DNA of 64,000 nucleotides, from positions 186,001-250,000 of the forward strand of contig CAZBSI010000003.1 of assembly GCA_964494345.1 (NCBI GenBank), in the 5' to 3' direction. Position 1 is the first letter of the stretch. Each line of letters starts with the position of its first letter. Below the pieces are notes generated by a model. The model had not been told where the DNA came from. It saw only the letters and a list, made by a program, of their open reading frames with translations, and did no database searches. The translations under genes were made by a program, and so were the position numbers. Shown here piece after piece: positions 27,507 through 35,829 of the stretch. This stretch comes from DTKD01 sp964494345. Lineage in GTDB: Bacteria; Armatimonadota; UBA5829.

Positions 27507-28601
27507 CTACCTCCAATTGAATCCTTCCGGATGTATTATGTATACGGTTCCCCATGAACCGTTAGGTCCCAGCCAGGCAGCCTCAAGATCCTGGCGGGGG
27601 AAAATCTTGCGCAGTTTCTCCCCGTTTTCGACCCTCGCCCATGGATCGTTAAATATCGGGTCTCCATAGGGGGTAAACCCGCGTATGACCATCAAGTGGC
27701 CGGATTCGTGCTCCGTAACAATATTGCGCAGCCTGCTATAATGCAGGCTGACGATCACCGGCACGCCTTTTTCGATCCAGCGTTCTATTTGTCCTATCCC
27801 CGCGAAACGGGTGACATAGGAGCGCATGCCGGCGAATTCTCCCGCGTAAGCGGTGTTAAAAGTCCAGTTACCGGTGCCTCGCCACGCTTCATCGTGCACC
27901 GCCTGAGCGGTCTCAGTGACGCCGAGCTTCATTTCCGGTCGATTGAGCTTTTGCCCCCAGTAACCAAGCAGCATAGCTGTCGAGGTTGGACTGCACCAGC
28001 CGTCCCCGCCCTCTACAGATATTTGACACAGTTCAGGTACTGTTAGTTCCGTTCCCCAAACCTCTTTATGCGGTGGCATATCAACGATCCACGCCTTGGA
28101 ATCGATAACGTTCACCGAAATAAAGCGCAGGCTGGGATAGTGCATTTTGTCTGCGCTGGACAGTTCGACCTTGATTTTGAACGCCGAAGCCATGCTCTTG
28201 AGCTTCAGAATGTCGCAGTCTACCGTGCCGATCTCATCGGACTGATCTGTGCAACTGGTGCGATGCTGCGGACAGCCGCCCTGGTTCCATATCGCCATTC
28301 GATACCACTTAGTCCAATAGCCATCAACCAGAGCCTGGACAAAAAGTGTAAGATAACTGCCAACCGGAGTAGTCGCGTTCCATGAAACGACCAGATGATC
28401 GAAGCCGTTGTTTACGCTAACCTCCGAAGATTCTACGGTTCCGATGTCGCCGGTTTGATCCGCCTTATACGTCAGTCCGCCAGCTTCCGCATCCCAGGCC
28501 GCGGAATTGAGCGTAAAATCGCTGAAATCTGCCTCGGATTCAAACCTTACAAGAGCGCCATCCAAGTTGCTCGCACCATTGCGAGTAAACGTGACCTCCA
28601 T
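27507..28601 (-). CDS. C39-like peptidase family protein
   Basis: A 364-residue protein with a C-terminal papain-like C39_2 peptidase domain (about residues 170-360). The catalytic cysteine is in GWCSPTSTAM, the histidine in GHLMVIRGF and the aspartate in NDPWA. The first half is beta-rich, possibly a sugar- or cell-wall-binding domain. The ATG at 28601 follows GGAGG by 5 nt; the GTG at 28607 is an alternative. No signal peptide is evident, which is odd for a family often found outside the cell. It is the first gene of an operon with rubrerythrin and flavodiiron protein; the functional link is unknown. The target is unknown. Confidence 0.82.
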   Translation of the reverse strand: MEVTFTRNGASNLDGALVRFESEADFSDFTLNSAAWDAEAGGLTYKADQTGDIGTVESSEVSVNNGFDHLVVSWNATTPVGSYLTLFVQALVDGYWTKWYRMAIWNQGGCPQHRTSCTDQSDEIGTVDCDILKLKSMASAFKIKVELSSADKMHYPSLRFISVNVIDSKAWIVDMPPHKEVWGTELTVPELCQISVEGGDGWCSPTSTAMLLGYWGQKLNRPEMKLGVTETAQAVHDEAWRGTGNWTFNTAYAGEFAGMRSYVTRFAGIGQIERWIEKGVPVIVSLHYSRLRNIVTEHESGHLMVIRGFTPYGDPIFNDPWARVENGEKLRKIFPRQDLEAAWLGPNGSWGTVYIIHPEGFNWR

Positions 28602-28661
28602 ACCCACCTCCGAAAATCACTATAAGTTTGGATTAGATAATTCAGTGCGGTCTTCCTTCAG

Positions 28662-28690
28662 ATGACAATGTAATTATTTTAGGGTAAGAT
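28662..28690 (+). promoter_or_regulatory. Promoter of the HTH-MBL fusion gene
   Basis: ATGACA (28662-28667), a 17-bp spacer and TAAGAT (28685-28690) lie 17 bp before the start codon. On the opposite strand the same stretch reads TTGTCA, so it may also serve the divergent peptidase operon. The ribosome site GGAGG is at 28696-28700. Confidence 0.45.
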
Positions 28691-28707
28691 GCTGTGGAGG
28701 TGATTAT

Positions 28708-29541
28708 ATGGTGCTTGAAGACGAATTTGGGGACATAATTGCTAAGGCAAGGGCCGGATTTAGTCTGAGTAAAACGGAATTGGCTGATCGGGTCGAGCTG
28801 GCCGAGGCTGACATCTCAAAAATTGAGGCTTACGATTGGGTTCCAGTTAGTGGCGTCATCAGTCGGTTGGCGGTGGCGCTGGGGTTGGATGCCGATAAGC
28901 TTGACGCGATCGCTAATAACGCGTGGGCGCCTGAAGCTCCAGATTTGTCTGCTGCGCCATTTTCTGTTCACACGGTGCAGGTTCCTATCGGACAATATTC
29001 GGAGAACGCTTATGTAGTTGCGTGCAATCAAACGAAGCAGGCAGCGATAGTAGACCCAGGCGGTGCGGCAGGAGAGATATTAAAGATTATTCAAGATAAT
29101 ACATTTATTCTTATACAGGTTTTGATAACGCACACGCACAGCGACCATATAGGGGGGCTGGCGGATATTTGCAGAGCTGTGCCGGATGCTATGGTGGTGT
29201 CGACTCAAATCGACCGCCAGGAAGTCACTCGTCACTGCACAAAGTGGCAGGCCGCAGAAGATGGCCATTCGTTTGAGATGGGGAATTTGACAATCACGCC
29301 TCTAACTACGCCGGGGCATACTGCGGGGTCGGTGTGTTATAAGGTGGACAGCGCCTGCTTTGTGGGTGATACGTTGTTCGCCGGATCAATTGGAAGGCCA
29401 GCGGTTAAAGGCGGTTACAGTGGGATGCTTGAGGCGATAAAGGATAAAATACTAGCCCTGCCGCCTGACACTGCTCTGCTGCCAGGTCACGGCCCAATCA
29501 CAACCGTTGCGCAGGAGAGACGGCAGAATCCGTTTTTTTGA
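28708..29541 (+). CDS. HTH (XRE-type) fused to a metallo-beta-lactamase hydrolase
   Basis: A 277-residue fusion. Residues about 8-62 are an XRE/Cro-like helix-turn-helix (SLSKTELADRVELAEADISK). Residues about 85-275 are a metallo-beta-lactamase-fold hydrolase of the glyoxalase-II type. Its metal ligands are complete: H142, H144, D146 and H147 in HTHSDH, then the PGHTAG histidine, the FVGDTLF aspartate and the LPGHGP histidine. The protein is cytoplasmic. It is divergent from the peptidase-rubrerythrin-flavodiiron operon with about a 100-bp shared gap, so it may regulate that operon, perhaps sensing its own substrate. Both the regulatory role and the substrate are inference. Confidence 0.85.
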   Translation: MVLEDEFGDIIAKARAGFSLSKTELADRVELAEADISKIEAYDWVPVSGVISRLAVALGLDADKLDAIANNAWAPEAPDLSAAPFSVHTVQVPIGQYSENAYVVACNQTKQAAIVDPGGAAGEILKIIQDNTFILIQVLITHTHSDHIGGLADICRAVPDAMVVSTQIDRQEVTRHCTKWQAAEDGHSFEMGNLTITPLTTPGHTAGSVCYKVDSACFVGDTLFAGSIGRPAVKGGYSGMLEAIKDKILALPPDTALLPGHGPITTVAQERRQNPFF

Positions 29542-29605
29542 GTGTTTGGAAAATATTAGCGAAGACAAGGAGGGGATAAGGTGTTCGATGCGCCCTTTTC
29601 ATCTC

Positions 29606-29691
29606 TGGTGGGGATGAGAGGAGTTGAACCTCCACCCAGTAACCTGGACTTGGCCCTCAACCAAGCGCGTCTGCCATTCCGCCACATCCCC
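29606..29691 (-). tRNA. tRNA-Leu (GAG anticodon)
   Basis: On the minus strand the acceptor arms GGGGATG and CATCCCC pair perfectly and are followed by a discriminator A and an encoded CCA (29606-29608). The anticodon stem CTTGG/CCAAG encloses the loop TTGAGGG, giving anticodon GAG for CUC/CUU codons. A long variable arm and a GGTTCAACTCC T-arm fit a class II leucine tRNA. Confidence 0.96.
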
Positions 29692-29763
29692 GGACGCAAT
29701 ATATTCTACACCTCACCTTGCCCCATGTCAACACATTAGCGGAGATTTTAAGCTCAACCGTGT

Positions 29764-30090
29764 TTATTCAACTTTGGGTTTGCCCTCTGTTGAATCGGGG
29801 CCGGAGGTTGAAGCAGGGCCGCTCGCCACGAAGTATAAATGCAGACCACGGGCTGCCACCAAAGAACCTGCAACGCATAGGACTATTAAGAGCAAAATCT
29901 GGTATATAAACCGCACCACCGACGCACCCAGCGATGCAGCCGCACCATCACCGCCCGGCTTTAACTGCACCGCAGACGTGCTCGCCGAGAACAAATTGTA
30001 GGCCAATACCGCGACAATAACTAAAATCGCGATCCCTACAAGAAAAACCAAAATACCAAGCAGCCGTCCGGCGAGGCTGTCCTTACGCAT
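29764..30090 (-). CDS. Small two-helix membrane protein
   Basis: A 108-residue protein not recognised as a known family. Two hydrophobic segments at about residues 9-31 and 60-80 frame a glycine/alanine-rich loop, and the C-terminal tail is hydrophilic (STSGPDSTEGKPKVE). The ATG follows GGAGG with 5-nt spacing, which supports a real gene. It lies downstream of no clear partner and is separated from the tRNA by about 70 bp. Confidence 0.65.
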   Translation of the reverse strand: MRKDSLAGRLLGILVFLVGIAILVIVAVLAYNLFSASTSAVQLKPGGDGAAASLGASVVRFIYQILLLIVLCVAGSLVAARGLHLYFVASGPASTSGPDSTEGKPKVE

Positions 30091-30276
30091 TGATACCTCC
30101 TGGCTTTAACAGCACACTCACAACTCTTATACCCCGCAGCGCAACCTTCCTTCCATACCCGCCGCCAAAGGCAGACAAAGCCTCGAAGTTTCTTATCCAC
30201 GTTCGCAAAATCCGGCATTACACCCAGCAAATTAACCCCGTCAACGATGGAACAACTGAATGGAGGAGTTATCGCT

Positions 30277-30525
30277 ATGCTGCTCACAATAGTTGAAGTA
30301 GTGTGTTGTGAAAACCCAAAATGCAGGGATTTCGGACGGGTCGCCCCAAACCCACACAGGCTGCGATCCTATTATTGCCCTATTTGCAGCAAGATAAGCT
30401 CTGTGAGAGTGGTCGACGTCAACGTGGCCGAATCTGTCGAAAGATTCAGAGAGTATCTGCTGCAGCGAGTAGAAACTACCGATGACTTTGCAGCTAAACC
30501 CATTTCTTCGGAGGTGTGTTCTTAG
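30277..30525 (+). CDS. Small zinc-ribbon protein
   Basis: An 82-residue protein with two cysteine pairs that could hold zinc: CCENPKC near the N terminus and CPIC near residue 36. The rest is a short charged helix. The ATG at 30277 has GGAGGAG at 30262-30268, so I prefer it to the in-frame ATG at 30247. Function unknown; small proteins of this kind can bind nucleic acid or a partner protein. Confidence 0.65.
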   Translation: MLLTIVEVVCCENPKCRDFGRVAPNPHRLRSYYCPICSKISSVRVVDVNVAESVERFREYLLQRVETTDDFAAKPISSEVCS

Positions 30526-30577
30526 CTATTAATCTAAACAGGTGGCCGACAGATAGGCGGCCACCAATTCTCTTATC

Positions 30578-31204
30578 CTATTGATCGTTCTTCATTTTTT
30601 TAGGAGGCTCTTTAGCTATTTGCTGCAGAAACCCCTCCTCAGCGGTTAATATCTCGATGGATGCCTGCTTCAGAGTTTTGTTCTGGTTTCGGCATTTTTG
30701 TTTGATGTGGGCAAAGGCTTCCACTTCGCTTAGAGCCAGGCGACTCATAAGCACATGTTTGGCGCGCTCGGATAATTTCCTGACCTCAAGCGCGCCTTTC
30801 ATATCCTCTGCTTCCTGGCGCAGAAGCATGAGTTCGTTTGACCTGGCGGCGGCTACTTCGAGGTTTGCGCAGAGTGCCTCTTTTGTAACGGGTTTCAGCA
30901 GATAGGAGCACGCACCAGCCTGAGCCGCGCCCTGAACGAACTCCGGATCCGCATAGGCAGTCACTATCATAACGGCGAGATTGTGCCTCTCCACCAACTG
31001 CCTGGCCGTCTCAATGCCGTCCATCCCAGGCAGTCTGATATCCACAATGGCTACATCCGGACAGAGTTCTTCGGCAATCGCCAGCGCCTCTTCTCCGCTG
31101 GATGCATTACCAACTACCTCGTAGCCGGCACCTTCAATTATGGACCTCACCGCAAGGCTTGCGGTAGCATCATCCTCAACAATCAGAACACGATATCCCA
31201 ACAA
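30578..31204 (-). CDS. ANTAR-domain response regulator (orphan)
   Basis: A 208-residue two-component receiver fused to an ANTAR RNA-binding domain, a type that usually acts by antitermination. The receiver holds the acidic pair D11/D12, the phospho-acceptor D55 in IVDIRLPG and K104 in LLKPV. A coiled linker (about 118-140) leads to the ANTAR helices (about 142-195), with the alanine-rich LSEVEAFAHIKQK pattern. The start is TTG at 31204 with GGAGG upstream. No histidine kinase is nearby, so its partner and target transcript are unknown. The C-terminal tail is lysine-rich. Confidence 0.9.
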   Translation of the reverse strand: MLGYRVLIVEDDATASLAVRSIIEGAGYEVVGNASSGEEALAIAEELCPDVAIVDIRLPGMDGIETARQLVERHNLAVMIVTAYADPEFVQGAAQAGACSYLLKPVTKEALCANLEVAAARSNELMLLRQEAEDMKGALEVRKLSERAKHVLMSRLALSEVEAFAHIKQKCRNQNKTLKQASIEILTAEEGFLQQIAKEPPKKMKNDQ

Positions 31205-31371
31205 CAGGTTTCCTCCATTTTTTATGCAGGCACCTGAACAACAAAGGTATCCTGTTTATAATTCAATGAGTTGACAAGAAGATGCGACCGCCCAAGCTCT
31301 CTACCCTGAAAGCAATCCGGCCAACCAGTAAGATTATAATTCATAGTTCTTCACAAGGCAATACCGGGCGT

Positions 31372-31409
31372 AAGAAGGGAGATCGCGAAAACCAGAAAAA
31401 CGCGAAATG
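31372..31409 (+). repeat. Module B repeat, single degenerate copy
   Basis: The A/G-rich GAAGGGAGATCGCGAAAAC type sequence matches the first part of the 98-bp repeat at 9997. It lies in the gap before the first phosphoribosyltransferase and argues that the in-frame codons read through it are not part of that protein. Confidence 0.6.
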
Positions 31410-31485
31410 GGTTTGTGTTAAGATTGCTTGCTCGGGCTGCGCCAGGTCGCGATTAGTCCTGAAGCATCTGGGGAATATTGCTGAA

Positions 31486-32151
31486 GTGAGCACTTCGAGA
31501 CTTCCATTTTTAGACAGGCGGCAGGCCGGACAGGAATTGGCCGCATCTTTGGGACATCATCGTAACACGGATGCGGTGGCGCTTGCAGTTCCGCGTGGCG
31601 GCGTGGTGGTGGCTTATGAGGTGGCTGTCGCCCTTAATTTGCCACTGGATATCATCGTGGCACGAAAGATCGGCGCTCCCAATCAGCCGGAGCTTGCGAT
31701 TGGCGCGGTGGCTAGCTGGGGTGATCACGACATAATAATTGACCAGGATTCTGTCAAATACCTGCACGTACCTGAACATTATATTGAATCCGAAGCTGAG
31801 AAGCAATTGATCGAAGTGCAGAGGCGACTGGAAGCTTACAGGGGCAGCGCGGAGCCGCCGGATGTCGGAGGTCGCAGGGTGATTTTGATCGATGACGGAA
31901 TCGCGACGGGGTATACGATCAAGGCCGCAGCAGTGTCGCTTCGAAACCTGAATGTGTCATATCTCTGCCTGGCGGTGCCGGTTGCCCCGTCGGATTCGTT
32001 GGCTGCAATGGAGCAGTATGTGGACGAACTGGTCTGCCTGGGCACCCCTGATCCGTTTTTGGCGGTTGGTTATTGGTATGTCGATTTTTCACAAACCTCT
32101 GATGAGGAGGTAGTCGATATACTAAGCAAGGCCAGAAAACGACAGCTTTAA
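31486..32151 (+). CDS. Phosphoribosyltransferase-family protein (first of a tandem pair)
   Basis: A protein of about 221 residues of the type I phosphoribosyltransferase fold. The PRPP-binding motif is VILIDDGIATGYT and the N-terminal DRRQAGQELA and VPRGGVVVA segments are typical of the stand-alone putative PRTase group. The substrate base is unknown. I place the start at GTG 31486 because upstream in-frame codons (from 31282) run through a module B repeat and do not look like this family; the ribosome site is weak. A paralogue follows 18 bp downstream, so the pair is probably co-transcribed. Confidence 0.85.
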   Translation: MSTSRLPFLDRRQAGQELAASLGHHRNTDAVALAVPRGGVVVAYEVAVALNLPLDIIVARKIGAPNQPELAIGAVASWGDHDIIIDQDSVKYLHVPEHYIESEAEKQLIEVQRRLEAYRGSAEPPDVGGRRVILIDDGIATGYTIKAAAVSLRNLNVSYLCLAVPVAPSDSLAAMEQYVDELVCLGTPDPFLAVGYWYVDFSQTSDEEVVDILSKARKRQL

Positions 32152-32169
32152 TTGCCAGGAAGGTTCGCC

Positions 32170-32811
32170 GTGCTATCACCATTTGAGAGTAGAGCGAAAG
32201 CGGGAAGGCGATTGGCGGAATTGCTGGTCGCGTATCAAGACAGCGATGCAGTTGTAATCGGTATCGCCAAGGCGGGCATACTCGTAGCGGCAGAGGCGGC
32301 AAAGGAGTTGCGATTGCCCTGGGGGTTTATCGTTACTCGCAGATTGCCTGTGCCGAGCAGCCCTAAAACAGACTTCGGAGCAATCGCATCAGACGGGACA
32401 ATAGCCCTGAACCACGAGATACTGCGTGGAATGGGCGGGCTGAGCAAAGCGCAAATAGAGTCTATAGCAAAAGAAACCGGCGCGAAAGCTGCGAAACAGG
32501 CCGATGCATACTCCCAGGTGCGACATACTCCTGAAATGCTGAACAGACCCGTGATCGTGGTCGATGATGGGTTGGCGAGCGGATACACCATGCTGGCGGC
32601 CATAAAGTCCCTGCATCTTCACAATCCATCCCGCGTTATCGCTGCCGCCCCCGTATCATCCCGATCCGCAGCAGCGATGATCGAAGAAGCGGCGGATGAG
32701 CGCATATTCGCGATTATAAGCCCAGCCGTGCCTTTCGCGATTGCGGACTTTTATGTGCTATATCGCGTATTAACAGATGAGGATATACTGCCAACTCTGA
32801 AATCAGGTTGA
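32170..32811 (+). CDS. Phosphoribosyltransferase-family protein (second of a tandem pair)
   Basis: A protein of about 213 residues paralogous to the preceding gene. It keeps the PRPP loop as VIVVDDGLASGYT, and its N-terminal SRAKAGRRLAELL resembles DRRQAGQELAASL of its neighbour, but the VPRGG motif reads IAKAGIL, so substrate handling may differ. GTG 32170 has AGGAAGG at 32159-32163 region with proper spacing; the in-frame TTG at 32152 is less likely. It ends 31 bp from the convergent lon stop. Confidence 0.83.
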   Translation: MLSPFESRAKAGRRLAELLVAYQDSDAVVIGIAKAGILVAAEAAKELRLPWGFIVTRRLPVPSSPKTDFGAIASDGTIALNHEILRGMGGLSKAQIESIAKETGAKAAKQADAYSQVRHTPEMLNRPVIVVDDGLASGYTMLAAIKSLHLHNPSRVIAAAPVSSRSAAAMIEEAADERIFAIISPAVPFAIADFYVLYRVLTDEDILPTLKSG

Positions 32812-32841
32812 CACCAGAACCTTCGCCGCCAGCAGGGTTAT

Positions 32842-35238
32842 TTATTTCTTCGGTTCGAGAGCTATTGCCAGCACCTGGCTGACGTCTTCGACGTATTCTA
32901 TACGCATAGAGTCGCGAATGTCCTGCGGCACTTCCTCCTCGACATCCTTACGGTTCTCTTTTGGCACTATTATAGTCTCGACCCCTGCTCGACGCGCAGC
33001 CAGTATCTTCTCTTTCAGGCCGCCAACCGGCAGAACCTTGCCTCTGAGGGTGATCTCTCCGGTCATGGCCGTTCGCGGCTTGACCTTTCTGCCGCTAAGC
33101 AGCGAGGCTAAAGCTGTGAGCATCGTGACACCAGCGCTTGGCCCGTCTTTCGGTATCGCGCCGGCGGGCACGTGCAGGTGAATATCCGAATCTTTATAGA
33201 AATCCGGGTCTATGCCCAGCGCGTCGCTGTGGCTGCGCACGTAGCTTAGAGCAGCCTGGGCGGATTCTTTCATAACGTCGCCGAGCTGACCGGTGGTTAG
33301 AAGCTGTTTGCCGCCCTGCATTTTCGTCGCCTCCACGAACAGCACGCTGCCGCCAGTCGGAGTCCAGGCCAGGCCCACCGCAACTCCAGGCTCATCGGTT
33401 CGATCCGTGAGCTCCTCCTGTGAATATCTTGGCACACCGAGGTAGACGCCCACCTGTTTCGCCGACACTCTGACCGTGTCGGTTCTGCCTTCGGCCCACT
33501 CCCTGGCCACTTTTCTGCATATAGTTGCGATCTGCCGCTCAAGGTTGCGCACACCGGCCTCGCGGGTGTATCCTCGGATAATCCCAGCCAGCCCCGTCGC
33601 CAGAAATGTGATGTGTTTGCCTTTTTGCAGGCCGTGTTCGGTGAGCTGCTTCGGGACGAGGTGCCGTTTGGCTATTTCCAGCTTTTCCTCTTCGGTGTAG
33701 CCCGCGATCTCGAGAATCTCCATTCTGTCGCGCAGAGGCGGCAGGATGGTGTCGAGCACGTTCGCCGTAGTGATGAAAAGCACCTTGGAAAGGTCGAATG
33801 TAACCTCAAGATAGTGGTCTCTGAATGTGGAGTTCTGCTCCGGGTCCAGGACCTCAAGCAGCGCCGAGGACGGATCGCCGCGGAAATCCGCGCCCACCTT
33901 GTCTATTTCATCCATCATAAAGACCGGATTATGCGACTCCGAACGCTTGATTCCCTGAATAATCTGACCGGGCAGCGCACCGATGTAAGTGCGCCGGTGG
34001 CCGCGTATCTCGGCCTCATCACGGACCCCGCCGAGGCTCATCCTGACGAATTTTCTGCCCAACGCGCGGGCTATCGACTTGCCGAGGGATGTCTTACCGA
34101 CACCCGGAGGCCCGGCGAAGCATAGTATAGGATGCCGCATCTGGCCGGCTTCGCGGAACTTGCGCACGGACAAATATTCGAGGATCCTCTCCTTGACCTT
34201 ATCCAAACCATAGTGGTCTTCGTTGAGGATCTTATGCACCTCGGGGATATCGAGGTTGTCCTCAGTGTAGGCGTTCCATGGCAGAGATATGAGCGAGTCG
34301 ATAAAGGTCCTTACGACCGTGTATTCCGGTGCGCCCGGAGACATGTGCCTGAGCCGATCAAGCTCGCGCATAGCCTCTTTTTCGGCTTCTTCGGTCATTT
34401 TCGCATCGACAATTTTCTGTCGCAGTTCCTCGACTTCCGCCGTGCGTTCGTCACCTTCGCCTAATTCGCGCTGGATCGCCTTTAATTGCTCGCGCAGATA
34501 GTAGTCTCTTTGGGTTTTGCCCATTTCCGAATGGACCTGTGACTGTATTTTGCTGCCGAGTTCGAGGACTTCGACCTCACGGACGAGAATAGACAGCAGC
34601 GCCCGGAGTCGTTCTCTTATGCCCGGCATCTCCAACAACGCCTGTTTTTCGGGAATGGATATCGGTAAATGCAGGGCGACCGTGTCGGCGAGCACCCCCG
34701 GTTTCATTATCGAGGTTGCGATGCTCTGCAGCTCATCGGGCAGCCCGGAGGACAGACTGACCACCTTCTGAAAGTGCTCCGCCACATTGCGACGCAGGGC
34801 TTCGATCTCTACCTTTTCTTCCTCAGTCCAATCGGCGACCTCCGGAATCTCCTCGATCTTAACCCTCAGATAAGGTTCAGTCTGGATGCACTCCTTAATG
34901 CGAATTCGCTTCAGCCCCTGTATAATCAGCCTCTGGTGTTCCGGCAGCCTCAGCATAGTATGTATAGCGGCCGCCACGCCGATGGGGTACACGTCGTCGA
35001 TACCGGGAGCTTCGATATTGGGGTCCTTTAACGTAGACAAGGCGATAATGCGCGAATCGCTGACCACCGCATCGTCCACGAGCTTCATCGAGCTTTCCCT
35101 CGACACGATAAGCGGCATCACCACCATCGGGAAAAGCACCGTATCCTTGATCGGCAACAGACTCAATTCCTCAGGTATGACCACATTGCGATCTACCGTT
35201 GTGAAATCCGTCTTTTCCGCTCCGACTTCTATATCCAT
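32842..35238 (-). CDS. lon: ATP-dependent protease Lon
   Basis: A 798-residue Lon protease of normal length. The N-terminal substrate-binding domain covers about 22-220, then comes a coiled-coil linker. The AAA+ module has Walker A GPPGVGKT (376-383) and Walker B VFMMDEIDK. The proteolytic domain has the catalytic serine in KDGPSAGV and the lysine in the following GLKEKILAA region. It degrades damaged and regulatory proteins in the cytoplasm. It starts 16 bp after the Hsp20 gene on the same strand, so a chaperone and a protease are co-expressed. Confidence 0.97.
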   Translation of the reverse strand: MDIEVGAEKTDFTTVDRNVVIPEELSLLPIKDTVLFPMVVMPLIVSRESSMKLVDDAVVSDSRIIALSTLKDPNIEAPGIDDVYPIGVAAAIHTMLRLPEHQRLIIQGLKRIRIKECIQTEPYLRVKIEEIPEVADWTEEEKVEIEALRRNVAEHFQKVVSLSSGLPDELQSIATSIMKPGVLADTVALHLPISIPEKQALLEMPGIRERLRALLSILVREVEVLELGSKIQSQVHSEMGKTQRDYYLREQLKAIQRELGEGDERTAEVEELRQKIVDAKMTEEAEKEAMRELDRLRHMSPGAPEYTVVRTFIDSLISLPWNAYTEDNLDIPEVHKILNEDHYGLDKVKERILEYLSVRKFREAGQMRHPILCFAGPPGVGKTSLGKSIARALGRKFVRMSLGGVRDEAEIRGHRRTYIGALPGQIIQGIKRSESHNPVFMMDEIDKVGADFRGDPSSALLEVLDPEQNSTFRDHYLEVTFDLSKVLFITTANVLDTILPPLRDRMEILEIAGYTEEEKLEIAKRHLVPKQLTEHGLQKGKHITFLATGLAGIIRGYTREAGVRNLERQIATICRKVAREWAEGRTDTVRVSAKQVGVYLGVPRYSQEELTDRTDEPGVAVGLAWTPTGGSVLFVEATKMQGGKQLLTTGQLGDVMKESAQAALSYVRSHSDALGIDPDFYKDSDIHLHVPAGAIPKDGPSAGVTMLTALASLLSGRKVKPRTAMTGEITLRGKVLPVGGLKEKILAARRAGVETIIVPKENRKDVEEEVPQDIRDSMRIEYVEDVSQVLAIALEPKK

Positions 35239-35254
35239 TCGTCTCCTCTAGCGT

Positions 35255-35707
35255 CTATTCTATATCTATAGACCGCGCTTCCCGCGCAGGCTGTCTCTTA
35301 GGCAGCACCACCTTCAGGAATCCATCTTTATAAGTGGCGCTGAGATTGTCTCTTTGCAACGGGATGTCCGGCGGCAGTGCGATGACGCGCTCGAATGGGC
35401 CATAATAGACTTCCAGTTGATAATAGCGTATGCGTTCCGCCCTGTCTTCATCTTGTTCGATGCGCAGCCCCCGCATTGTCAGAAACCTGTTATCGGCAGA
35501 AATTGTCAGCTCAATCTGATCCGGCGCCAGCCCTGCGGCGCAGACTTTTACGATAACGTCATCTGCCGTCTCATAGACATCGACACGCGGAGTCCAGAGT
35601 TCCCCCGCCATCCCGGAGACCCGGAACACCTGCAAAAGCACGTCGTCTGAGACTCGCCGCATTTCCCTTTCGAGTTCTTCGAGCATTTCATCATAAGATT
35701 TGAACAT
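35255..35707 (-). CDS. Small heat shock protein (Hsp20/alpha-crystallin)
   Basis: A 150-residue holdase-type chaperone. The alpha-crystallin domain covers about residues 40-135, with the typical VDVYETADDVIVKVCAAGL strand and a late GFLKVVLPK strand. I place the start at the ATG at 35707, preceded by a G-rich GAGGTGGTGG stretch, because upstream in-frame residues (to 35803) do not resemble the family. It is the first gene of an operon with lon, 16 bp upstream. No CIRCE element was seen. Confidence 0.9.
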   Translation of the reverse strand: MFKSYDEMLEELEREMRRVSDDVLLQVFRVSGMAGELWTPRVDVYETADDVIVKVCAAGLAPDQIELTISADNRFLTMRGLRIEQDEDRAERIRYYQLEVYYGPFERVIALPPDIPLQRDNLSATYKDGFLKVVLPKRQPAREARSIDIE

Positions 35708-35829
35708 CCAGGCCACCACCTCGCCGGAACAATCAGCGGTACTACCCCGCTTGCTTCGGCGATATTGTAACATTCTGACAAGCATCAGTCTAGCTGGAAG
35801 CAAGAATTTGAAAGCAGATGGGCAGCGGT

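Noticed and set aside
31282..31485. N-terminal extension of the first phosphoribosyltransferase
   Set aside because: It runs through a module B repeat and lacks family resemblance, so the start was moved to 31486.
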